Below are positions 9,363 through 15,737 of a stretch of DNA of 64,000 nucleotides, piece after piece. The position numbers were made by a program, and so were the translations under genes. This stretch comes from Lutibacter litoralis. Its GTDB lineage: Bacteria; Bacteroidota; Bacteroidia; Flavobacteriales; Flavobacteriaceae. The DNA lies in NCBI RefSeq assembly GCF_014646675.1, contig NZ_BMNS01000009.1, positions 1 through 64,000 of the forward strand, given 5' to 3'. Each line of letters starts with the position of its first letter. The first letter of the stretch is position 1. Below the pieces are notes generated by a model. That model saw only the letters and a program-made list of their open reading frames with translations. It did no database searches and was not told the DNA's origin.

Positions 9363-10538
9363 TCAATCGTTTTTTTTATCAATTAATATATTTATAATCT
9401 TTTGTGACAGTTGCATTTCCTGAGTTCGATTTCCGACATTACTTAAGAAGCTTATTACGTACTCTCCTTTATTTATATTAATAAGCATTGCTTTATATCC
9501 ATCTGTACTGCCACCATGAATGATGTATTTTTTGTTAATTCCCAAATTACCGAATTCATTATTACTTTCTTTATTGAATACTACCCACCCATAACCATAG
9601 CCAACGATATTTGAAATTTGAGAAAGATGATTCTGTTGCATTAATTGCAAAGAGTTTTTCTTTAGATAACCTGGGTTATCCATAACCTGTGCCCATCTGT
9701 TAAGGTCAGAAGCTGTTGAAAATATCCTTCTCCCTAAGCTGAAATCAATGAACGGATTTTGATACCATTCCTGAGTAACTTCATCAAATAAATAAGCCTT
9801 CGCCAGTTCATTAATTGAAACTTCATTCTTACTCTCAGAAATTGTGTTTTTTAATCCCAATGGCTTGGTCAGTTTTAGTTTAAGAATCTCTGCAAAAGGT
9901 TTTTTGTAGGTTTTCTCGAGAATTATTGCCAGTAAATGATAGGCAAAGTTACTGTAATAAAATTGTTTACCAGGTTCACTTAACGGCTCAATCTTACTGA
10001 TAAAATTAATATATTCCTCGTTAGAGAACCTAAACCTCTTAAATTTTAGGAAATTATTTAATTTAAACTCTTCAGGTATATTATTATAATCGGGTAGTCC
10101 CGAACTGTGACTGAGAAGGTGGTGTATGGTTATTTCAGGATGAAAGCTACCTTCAAAAGAATAATTGGATAGCAACTCAACAAGTTTGTTATTCAAATGA
10201 AGCTTATCTTCTTCAACTGCTTTTAAAATCAAAGCGGCTGTCATTGATTTATTAAGTGAGGCTATATCAAATTTAACATTTTTTTGAATAGGTATATTCC
10301 AAGTCCTGTCTGCTATACCTAAGTAATTCTCATAAATGGTCTCACCATATTTGGAAATCACTATTCCACCATGGAAAAGCTCTTGTTTATAATTGCTTTT
10401 TATAAGTGAGTCAATTTTTTGTGCTTGCTTTTCATTGTTTTGTAAAGATGCATCTGATTTCTCTGAGTAGCAACCTATGATAAGGCATAAACAAAAAACA
10501 GCTAATAATATTTTCTTTAATTTCTTCGTGGTATTCAT
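9363..10538 (-). CDS. Serine hydrolase of the beta-lactamase/class C family (lipoprotein)
   Basis: 391 residues if started at the ATG at 10538, which puts a lipoprotein signal at the N-terminus (MNTTKKLKKILL, then CLIIGC, Cys 23); an upstream ATG at 10607 would add 23 residues in front of the signal and is unlikely. Active-site motifs are present: SLNK (Ser 94, Lys 97) as SxxK, YSN in FYYSNFAYHLL as YxN, and HGG in IIHGGSTDGY as the third box. The family includes D,D-peptidases, esterases and beta-lactamases; the reaction cannot be chosen from sequence. The LytTR regulator lies just upstream on the same strand (87 bases), so the pair may be co-transcribed. Confidence 0.85.
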   Translation of the reverse strand: MNTTKKLKKILLAVFCLCLIIGCYSEKSDASLQNNEKQAQKIDSLIKSNYKQELFHGGIVISKYGETIYENYLGIADRTWNIPIQKNVKFDIASLNKSMTAALILKAVEEDKLHLNNKLVELLSNYSFEGSFHPEITIHHLLSHSSGLPDYNNIPEEFKLNNFLKFKRFRFSNEEYINFISKIEPLSEPGKQFYYSNFAYHLLAIILEKTYKKPFAEILKLKLTKPLGLKNTISESKNEVSINELAKAYLFDEVTQEWYQNPFIDFSLGRRIFSTASDLNRWAQVMDNPGYLKKNSLQLMQQNHLSQISNIVGYGYGWVVFNKESNNEFGNLGINKKYIIHGGSTDGYKAMLININKGEYVISFLSNVGNRTQEMQLSQKIINILIDKKND

Positions 10539-10625
10539 TTTTGCAAATATTAAGATTGTAATCACATTAATCGTGTTTTCAAGGGGTTTTGTGATGAAAC
10601 CAGGCAATGAGGGATGAAATGCTAG

Positions 10626-11420
10626 TTACGAAAGAAAGGAATCTTTATATTGTTTAGAAATAGGTATAATAGCAGAACCAATTTCAACATGTAATTTTGC
10701 TTTTGATTGCTTTATGCTTCGAATATTTAATCTATTTACTAAATAACTTCTATGGCTTCTTTCTATTTCTGGAATAGTTTTTAACTCCAATTCTAATACC
10801 TTAAGCCGTTTTCTAATAAGATGTTTATTGGATTTATTCTTTGTTAAGAAGACAACAGAAATATAATTCCCCAAAGATTCAGCATACAAAAAATCTCGTT
10901 TTCTAATTTTTAAATTGTCTTTCCCGTTTTCAGATTGAAATAATAAGTAATTTTCTTCCTGGCTCCTTGATTTTATAATTGATTTTAGACCTAAATAGAA
11001 AAATAGTGGAAATATCATCATTAGTGGAAATTCTAGTATAATAAGTAAATAGGATTTCATATTTAATTCTTGCCAATTCCAAAAGAAGTTGAACAGAATA
11101 AAAGTTAATTGACTCCCAAGAAAAATTAAACCGATATACCATATACACGAATATCCAAAACCTGTAACACTCAGCTTTGGTTTTAATAATATTTCAAAAA
11201 TGGTTAAATATGTGAATGTTAATAAACCAAAACTAATACTTCTGAAAAGCAGTGAATGCCCTGAATACGACAATCCTTTTTGAATACCATATGCATTAAA
11301 AATGTATAGAAAGTAAAATATAGAAAAACCCGATATAAAACTAAAAATAAGTGGTAAGAATTTAAAATAACACTTATCATCAGAAAGTTTATTTAGTACT
11401 GTTCTAAAAAAACCTATCAT
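10626..11420 (-). CDS. Membrane-anchored LytTR-type transcriptional regulator
   Basis: 264 residues. The first half has four hydrophobic segments (about residues 22-45, 62-85, 93-118 and 124-146), making an integral membrane sensor-like domain. The C-terminal ~100 residues are a LytTR DNA-binding domain: DFLYAESLGNYISVV, then ERSHRSYLVNRLNI and the closing IPISKQYKDSF. There is no receiver domain, so the membrane part probably senses directly. It stands first in a two-gene unit with the downstream beta-lactamase-like hydrolase, a likely target. Confidence 0.88.
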   Translation of the reverse strand: MIGFFRTVLNKLSDDKCYFKFLPLIFSFISGFSIFYFLYIFNAYGIQKGLSYSGHSLLFRSISFGLLTFTYLTIFEILLKPKLSVTGFGYSCIWYIGLIFLGSQLTFILFNFFWNWQELNMKSYLLIILEFPLMMIFPLFFYLGLKSIIKSRSQEENYLLFQSENGKDNLKIRKRDFLYAESLGNYISVVFLTKNKSNKHLIRKRLKVLELELKTIPEIERSHRSYLVNRLNIRSIKQSKAKLHVEIGSAIIPISKQYKDSFLS

Positions 11421-11864
11421 CTAGTCTATATGTTTAGTTTATTCTCATGTCAAAAAGACAAGTTGGCTAAATATAGGAAAATTGAACGAAAAAATAATAA
11501 TCAAATTACTCATAAACATTAAATAAGGAAGCTTCTTGTTTAGTAGTGACTAGTGTATTCGAACCTAGTATTATTGAACTTGTGATATTTATATATCATT
11601 TTACATTTGATTTTGTATGATGATAATATAGATTTTCTCTTAAACGTATTTTAAATGTTTTATCTTAGTCTAGTAAAGTTCATCAAAATCGAATTAGAAT
11701 AATTCAGTTACCCTATATGTTACCCTATTTATTGCTGGTACTGTTACGTCAATTATATCAAGAAATTGAGAGCAAGTTTCTAGACCCTTCCTCTCTTAAA
11801 AAAGCCTAATTTAGGACATAACCCAAAACCAATAAATCAAAGCCTGGCTAAAAATAGCTAGGCT
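11421..11864. other. Intergenic region with inverted repeat copy C
   Basis: A 444-base stretch between the LytTR gene and the accessory cassette. Bases 11421-11669 are AT-rich and show nothing I can assign beyond the presumed LytTR promoter. Bases 11670-11820 are the dispersed repeat in inverted orientation. A hairpin follows at 11839-11866. Confidence 0.6.
11670..11820 (-). repeat. Dispersed spacer repeat, copy C (inverted)
   Basis: Read on the minus strand this copy begins with ATGTCCTAAATTAGG and continues with AAGAGAGGAAGGGTCTAG, AATTGACGTAACAGTA and the doubled AGGGTAAC block. It matches copies A and B but sits next to the MARQNG cassette and not after a kinase. Its presence at the edge of the accessory patch suggests that the repeat is mobile or marks a recombination point. 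Confidence 0.72.
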
Positions 11865-11870
11865 TTATTT
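11839..11870. terminator. Hairpin terminator at the end of the minus-strand cassette
   Basis: AAAGCCTGGCTA (11839-11850) pairs with TAGCTAGGCTTT (11855-11866) with one mismatch and a four-base loop. It overlaps the stop codon of the broken membrane-protein gene on the minus strand and probably ends the cassette transcript. Confidence 0.6.
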
Positions 11871-12038
11871 CTTAGAAAACAACTTCCTCAACAAACAAGA
11901 AACAAAAAAACTAACTACCGCACTAATAACAGCCATTATCACCGTAAAAAACATGTCATCTAAGCTAATATTCAGTGCAGTAGAAAGCAAAGTACCTCCA
12001 GCAACACCACTTCTTACCTATAAATCATTCTGTAACAT
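11865..12038 (-). pseudogene. Small holin-like membrane protein, broken by an amber codon
   Basis: The minus strand reads MLQNDL, TAG (12018-12020), then VRSGVAGGTLLSTALNI, SLDDMFFTVIMAV and ISAVVSFFVSCLLRKLFSKK before a TAA at 11865. Without the TAG at codon 7 it would be a 57-residue protein with one or two membrane helices and a basic tail. It begins 8 bases after the stop of the preceding cassette gene, as expected for a functional fourth gene. No strong in-frame start follows the TAG before an internal ATG that leaves only about 27 residues. Size and layout resemble phage holins, but that is an inference. Confidence 0.6.
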
Positions 12039-12045
12039 CAAAGAT

Positions 12046-12285
12046 TTAGTTTTTTTCTATGTTTTCGTTCTGGTCTTGGTCATTGTCATATACCATCGCT
12101 TGACTTATAGCAGTCGCCACAGTTCCAGCAACAGTTAAGTAAGTTGCAATGGTAATCACCACAGTAGGCACTGAAATTGGAGCGGCAATAATAACTCCTC
12201 CAGTAGTAGCTAAAGCAATACCAATATTGCGTAGTTTTCTAAAAAATGAAGGTGTTTTTCTTTTATATCGTTCTGTAATTTTCAT
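12046..12285 (-). CDS. Small hydrophobic protein of the MARQNG/DUF5675 cassette
   Basis: 79 residues: a basic N-terminus (MKITERYKRKTPSFFRKLRN), two hydrophobic stretches rich in Ala, Val, Ile and Thr (IGIALATTGGVIIAA and VVITIATYLTVAGTVATAIS), and an acidic, Asn-rich tail. Probably an inner-membrane hairpin protein. It starts 3 bases after the DUF5675 stop and is followed after 7 bases by the broken membrane gene, so the four genes form one transcription unit. I do not recognise a named family. A spanin or holin partner is conceivable if the cassette is of viral origin. Confidence 0.7.
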   Translation of the reverse strand: MKITERYKRKTPSFFRKLRNIGIALATTGGVIIAAPISVPTVVITIATYLTVAGTVATAISQAMVYDNDQDQNENIEKN

Positions 12286-12288
12286 AAT

Positions 12289-12684
12289 TTATGATTTAAT
12301 TGTTAATGTGATTGTTTCTTTTCTTTCAAATGCCTGATGGCATAGTGAAACTATTTTTTGAAAAATTAATTTCGAAGAAAGTCCTTTTCCAATTCCTGTA
12401 AGTGAACTTACAGGCGCTAAACAACCTCTTAATTCTTTTTTTGCATCATTTGCTGGGTGTATCAAAATCAAATTTCTTCCAGGTACATTTTTAAGCAATA
12501 AATGGTGCTTAAACTTTTCAGAAAATCGAGGTTTTAATTCATAAACACCTTCTGGAATACAAGAAATAGATCTCTTGTTCTCTAACCAGGGCAATTCAAT
12601 TATAAACCCCAAAAATGCCCCTTTATAAAAGAGGACACCGTTGGTGCCCTCTTTTAAATAAGTTCTGTGTAACAGTAAATTCAT
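12289..12684 (-). CDS. DUF5675 family protein
   Basis: 131 residues with the DUF5675 pattern: an N-terminal LHRTYLKEGTNGVLFYKG, the middle CIPEGVYELKPRFSEKF, and the conserved LILIHPANDAKKELRGCLAP block followed by SSL. The His in IHPAND and the Cys in RGCLAP are spaced like the catalytic His/Cys of L,D-transpeptidase-type domains, but that fold link is my inference. The start ATG shares one base with the stop of the upstream gene (TAATG), a sign of translational coupling. There is no signal peptide. The family is frequent near phage-like or orphan cassettes in Bacteroidota and its function is unknown. Confidence 0.82.
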   Translation of the reverse strand: MNLLLHRTYLKEGTNGVLFYKGAFLGFIIELPWLENKRSISCIPEGVYELKPRFSEKFKHHLLLKNVPGRNLILIHPANDAKKELRGCLAPVSSLTGIGKGLSSKLIFQKIVSLCHQAFERKETITLTIKS

Positions 12685-13439
12685 TAAACAGTGTCTACAT
12701 CAATCACAGATAAGGCATTGTAAGAACCATTTTTCAAAGGATACATTGTACCATTCACTTCCTGATAAAACTCAATACCTAAAACCTGAATAACCGGTAA
12801 TACTGAGTTTGCTGTTAACGCTGCCATTAAATCAATTTGAGCAGTGTCTGCACTGTCATAAGGTAATACAGCAGTTTCATCACTTTCAAAAACGGAAGTC
12901 TCAGTAGCAAAATCAATCTCAGCAGCACCCATAACAATTTTAAAATGTGTTGTTCCTGAAGGAGCTCCAATTCTAATTGTAGGTGCAAAAGGGGCAATAC
13001 TCAAAATTGCCTCTCCAGTAGGTCTAGCAAATACTTCTGTAAAAGGAGTAAATAATGTAGCTCCTAATTTTCCATTAAGATTAAATTCAAAACCCTTTAA
13101 AAGAGCTAAATTTCCATCTTGAATAGTTCTTAATCCACGTTCATTTGTGGAGTCAGTTTTTACAATTTTCAAAAGATCAGTAGTTAATCTGCTAACCACT
13201 CTTTTATCTTTTGCATTTTGCAAAAGAATACGAATTGCATTTCTAACTAATTTCCCACCTTTACCAGCAGTTCCAAATTCGGCACCGTTTTCACGTGTTC
13301 TTTGAAACGCAGGATCGTTTGCAATTCTGGATTTATCCACACCGCCTTTTTCACGAGCAAGATGTCCATCTGCAGTTTTGTAAAAAGAAATACCTCCGAT
13401 AGTTCCTTTTAGTTTAATAATACCATTTTGTCTAGCCAT
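12684..13439 (-). CDS. Conserved 251-residue cassette protein of unknown function
   Basis: The first gene of a minus-strand four-gene unit. The N-terminal ~75 residues look strongly constrained: MARQNGIIKLKGTIGGISFY, then a REKGG motif, RIANDPAFQRTRENG and EFGTAGKGGKLVRNAIR, basic and glycine-rich. The C-terminal half is beta-rich (THFKIVMGAAEIDF, VIQVLGIEFYQEVNG), resembling a surface or structural protein. There is no signal peptide and no membrane helix. I have seen this N-terminal pattern in Bacteroidota genomes next to DUF5675 genes, but know of no function. A viral or phage-tail structural role would fit the neighbours; a nucleic-acid-binding role would fit the basic N-terminus. Confidence 0.75.
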   Translation of the reverse strand: MARQNGIIKLKGTIGGISFYKTADGHLAREKGGVDKSRIANDPAFQRTRENGAEFGTAGKGGKLVRNAIRILLQNAKDKRVVSRLTTDLLKIVKTDSTNERGLRTIQDGNLALLKGFEFNLNGKLGATLFTPFTEVFARPTGEAILSIAPFAPTIRIGAPSGTTHFKIVMGAAEIDFATETSVFESDETAVLPYDSADTAQIDLMAALTANSVLPVIQVLGIEFYQEVNGTMYPLKNGSYNALSVIDVDTV

Positions 13440-13550
13440 AATTCTATAAATTTTTAATTCTCAACAAATGAAGCTATCTTTAAATGGAATTTAAAAAATC
13501 AACATCCAACCATTCCGAAACAAACTTTTTGTTCCGAATTATCGCATATA

Positions 13551-13590
13551 GATAAAGTATAGATACTGGTAGGATAAAGTATGGATAGTG
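13551..13590. repeat. Imperfect direct repeat in divergent promoter region
   Basis: GATAAAGTATAGATACTG at 13551-13568 recurs as GATAAAGTATGGATAGTG at 13573-13590, 16 of 18 bases the same with a 22-base period. A pair of TTCCGAA words also repeats at 13513 and 13532. The region separates the minus-strand cassette from the plus-strand 67-residue gene and could be a regulator binding array. Confidence 0.5.
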
Positions 13591-13596
13591 TATCAA

Positions 13597-13800
13597 ATGA
13601 AAATAGTAAGAGCTTGTATATACCCAAAAGACATTCAGTGCATCACTGGCAGAAGTGAACGTTATGGACGTAAACTTCTTAATGTAATAAAAGAACATTT
13701 TGGAAAAGAGCCACATCAATTTGTAACTTCAGAAGAATTCGCAGAATATAGCGGTATCAAATTAGAAATTGTAACAGAGTATCTTCAAAAAGTATCATAA
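13597..13800 (+). CDS. Small conserved protein, possible DNA-binding, divergent from cassette
   Basis: 67 residues from the ATG at 13597; a GTG at 13588 would add three residues. The sequence MKIVRACIYPKDIQCITG, RSERYGRKLLNVIKEH and SEEFAEYSGIKLEIVTEYL looks helix-rich, with a possible helix-turn-helix in the last third. Similar small proteins occur in flavobacterial genomes, but I cannot give a family name. Its position directly opposite the cassette, across a short region with direct repeats, suggests it could regulate the cassette. Confidence 0.6.
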   Translation: MKIVRACIYPKDIQCITGRSERYGRKLLNVIKEHFGKEPHQFVTSEEFAEYSGIKLEIVTEYLQKVS

Positions 13801-13820
13801 TGCAACTCTAAACTTTTATT

Positions 13821-13920
13821 TTATATGTATTAACATATAAAAATTACATTTAACATTAAATTATACGTAATTACATATAATTTAGTATTTTTACCTTAAA
13901 TTATACTTAAAAGCATATAA
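13821..13920 (+). promoter_or_regulatory. Three evenly spaced 20-bp palindromic operators upstream of hipB-like gene
   Basis: TTATATGTATTAACATATAA at 13821-13840 has perfect 7-base inverted arms around a 6-base centre. Near-copies lie at 13861-13880 (TTATACG...CATATAA) and 13901-13920 (TTATACT...CATATAA). The start-to-start distance is exactly 40 bases each time, close to four helical turns, so repressors would sit on one face of the DNA. The third site ends on the first base of the hipB-like ATG, as expected for autoregulation. Confidence 0.75.
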
Positions 13921-14138
13921 TGAAAGAATTAGCACAGTTTGTAAAAGAGCGTAGGAAAGAAGTGAATTTAACTCAAGAAGAATTTACTGAAAGAACTGGG
14001 GTTGCTTTAACAGTTATCCGAAAAATTGAACAAGGAAAAACAAACCTTAATATGGAAAAAGTAAATTTGGTCCTAAAAATGTTTGGACACAAATTAGCTC
14101 CAGTAAGTTTAAAAGAAAATAAAGAACCTAATGATTAA
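13920..14138 (+). CDS. hipB: HipB-like antitoxin (XRE-family DNA-binding protein)
   Basis: 72 residues with an XRE helix-turn-helix: VKERRKEVNLTQEEFTERTG, then ALTVIRKIEQGKTNLNMEKVN. The ending LVLKMFGHKLAPVSL is characteristic of HipB-type antitoxins. Three palindromes lie immediately upstream, the last touching the start codon, so it probably represses its own operon. The adjacent hipA-like gene (3 bases downstream) is only a deletion remnant. The antitoxin may therefore persist as an orphan repressor. Confidence 0.85.
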   Translation: MKELAQFVKERRKEVNLTQEEFTERTGVALTVIRKIEQGKTNLNMEKVNLVLKMFGHKLAPVSLKENKEPND

Positions 14139-14141
14139 CCA

Positions 14142-14540
14142 ATGAGAAGTGCTGAAATATTTTATGATACAATTCTTGCCGGAAAATTAGTAGAAACCAA
14201 TGATATGCATTTAAAAAACTTTTCAATGATTGAAAGTGCACCTGGTTGGATATTGTCACCGGCTTATGATCTTTTAAATGTGGCTATTGCTGATCCCGAG
14301 GATAAAGAAGAATTAGCTTTAACACTATGTGGAAAAAAGAAAAAATTAACAAAAGAACATTTTGTAAATTTTGGAGAAGACCTGGGATTAAGTTATAAAC
14401 AAATAGATCGTGTATTCAATCGTTTTCAAAAAAACAAAAGTAAAATGATAAAAATGATTCAAAATTCTTTCCTATCCCAAAAAATGGAATTAGCCTATAT
14501 TAAGGTTTTAGAGGAACGTTTTATAAGACTTCACAGCTAG
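14142..14540 (+). pseudogene. HipA-like kinase with large internal in-frame deletion
   Basis: 132 residues where a HipA protein or HipA N/C pair needs about 400. The start MRSAEIFYDTILAGKLVET looks like the opening of the HipA N-terminal subdomain. It runs straight into NDMHLKNFSMIE, the catalytic Asn-Asp-x-His-x-Lys-Asn loop of the kinase core, then SPAYDLLNVAIA with the metal-site Asp, and the helical C-terminus. Missing are most of the N-subdomain and the ATP-binding half of the kinase. The junction falls at a TNDxx word common to both regions, suggesting a microhomology deletion. It cannot be an active kinase. Confidence 0.8.
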
Positions 14541-14680
14541 CAGAATCATAAAATTTGTATATTTATAGGATATACGAAACTCAAAAACTATTATCCAGTA
14601 ATAGATTAAATGATAGCTAAAGAACTACCTGAATATCTTTGACAACTCTAAACTACTATAAACAATAGGATATTTGAAAC

Positions 14681-14704
14681 AGGTATGAATCCTATCGAGG
14701 TCAC
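14681..14704 (+). other. tRNA 3'-end-like fragment, possible attachment-site remnant
   Basis: AGGTATGAATCCTATCGAGG followed by TCAC resembles the T-arm and acceptor 3' side of a tRNA (consensus GGTTCGAATCC), with two changes in the T-loop. No 5' acceptor strand (TGACCTC) is found upstream, so it is not a whole tRNA. A terminator-like hairpin follows at once. It lies at the right edge of the accessory patch, where an integrase target would be expected, but this is weak evidence. Confidence 0.25.
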
Positions 14705-14712
14705 AATTAATA

Positions 14713-14744
14713 AAAGCTCTTATAAAAATATAAGAGCTTTTTTA
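14713..14744. terminator. Hairpin terminator between the hipBA remnant and the epimerase gene
   Basis: AAAGCTCTTA (14713-14722) pairs with TAAGAGCTTT (14731-14740) around an eight-base loop and is followed by a T run. It could serve both converging directions. Confidence 0.7.
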
Positions 14745-14816
14745 TTCTTAATGTCACACTCTAACACCTATCTAAATTAGGTCACTTTTACTGGAATAGC
14801 TTTTAATTATGTTGTT

Positions 14817-15737
14817 TTAAAAGTAATATTCCAAATCAACTTTCCAGTTGTACTTTTCATTAGCCTCTAAAATTAGCAATCCACTTTTATTATTAAAACT
14901 ATTTGGCGCACAAGTCATAGGTTCAATTGCTATACAGTCTCTTGATTCTGGCGTATATACTTGTAAAAAACTAGTTGGTTTTTTAGAAGAAAAATTAATA
15001 TCAATAGTATATGAATCAGTTTTTAATGATGTAGTAGATTTTTCAGTGATAAAGCAATCATCTAAAAAAGTATCTCGTATTAGAATTGGAGTTTTAAATT
15101 TTAAGCGAGTTTCTTCAGTTGGAATCATTTTTTTGTTGACCAAATATTGTGTTTTAGCTTCAAAAGCTAAAGTACTATCTTTTAAATTAGGGACTTTAAA
15201 ATATGGATGCCAACCAATTCCAAAAGGGAAAGCAGTTGTTCCTTCATTTAAAACTCCAAAATTTAAACTTACTTTGTTTTTTGTAAAAGTGTAGGTAAGT
15301 TCTAAGTTATATGGAAAAGGAAACCCCTCTGTGCTTCCTTTATATTTGTAATTAAAGACTATTTTGGCATTTTCTTTGGAAGTAGATTTTTCTTTTACAA
15401 CAAAACTTTTATTAAAAACAAATCCGTGAAGGCGATTGTTTAAAGCAGGTTCGTTTATTTCTAAATTGTAATTGGTGTTGTTAAATTCAAATTTTCCATC
15501 AGAAATTCTATTAGGAAATGGAAATAAAATAGCAGAATTATACTTATTTTTATAAGTTTTCAGTCCATCATCATTGGCTGAAATGCCATCTATTATTTCA
15601 ATTCCATTATAATCTAATTTTTGTAAGGATGCTCCAAGATTTGGAAAAATAGAACTTGTAAAATTTAACTCTTTGTTAAAAATAATAACTTCATTTAGAA
15701 GTGGATTTTCGTTTTTTGTGATTGTAATTTTATACAT
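14817..15737 (-). CDS. Aldose 1-epimerase family protein
   Basis: 306 residues, the usual length for galactose mutarotase-like proteins, with no signal peptide (cytosolic). Family signatures are visible: FPFPNRISDG near residue 74, the His of NRLHGFVFN, the second His of GIGWHPYFKVP, and the catalytic-base Glu in CIAIEPMTCAPN. It would interconvert alpha and beta anomers of a hexose or hexose phosphate; the substrate is not evident. It is the last gene of an eight-gene minus-strand operon, and its ATG shares a base with the stop of the ribbon-helix-helix gene (TAATG), so translation is probably coupled. Confidence 0.88.
   Translation of the reverse strand: MYKITITKNENPLLNEVIIFNKELNFTSSIFPNLGASLQKLDYNGIEIIDGISANDDGLKTYKNKYNSAILFPFPNRISDGKFEFNNTNYNLEINEPALNNRLHGFVFNKSFVVKEKSTSKENAKIVFNYKYKGSTEGFPFPYNLELTYTFTKNKVSLNFGVLNEGTTAFPFGIGWHPYFKVPNLKDSTLAFEAKTQYLVNKKMIPTEETRLKFKTPILIRDTFLDDCFITEKSTTSLKTDSYTIDINFSSKKPTSFLQVYTPESRDCIAIEPMTCAPNSFNNKSGLLILEANEKYNWKVDLEYYF

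Noticed and set aside
10539-10607. Beta-lactamase-like protein start at 10607
   Set aside because: It would place 23 residues before a well-formed lipoprotein signal.
8393-12038. Possible recoding of TAG as a sense codon (three in-frame TAGs inside protein-like frames at about 8423, 8441 and 12018)
   Set aside because: TAG is used as an ordinary stop elsewhere in the window (for example at 439-441 and at the end of the SPFH gene), and all cases lie in small accessory remnants, so mutation is simpler.
11953-12337. Plus-strand open frames at 11953-12138 and 12149-12337
   Set aside because: They are antisense to the cassette membrane proteins. The minus-strand translations have membrane-protein character, tight operon spacing and start/stop coupling.
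13480-13719. Minus-strand 79-residue hydrophobic frame
   Set aside because: It crosses the divergent promoter region and lies antisense to the conserved 67-residue gene. Its aromatic, low-complexity composition looks like AT-rich chance.
13801-13919. CRISPR-like array (regularly spaced 20-base repeats)
   Set aside because: Only three palindromic units with AT-rich, non-unique spacers directly upstream of an antitoxin gene; operator sites explain them better.
14541-14704. Complete tRNA gene
   Set aside because: Only the 3' T-arm and acceptor resemblance is present; no matching 5' acceptor strand, D-arm or anticodon arm can be built.
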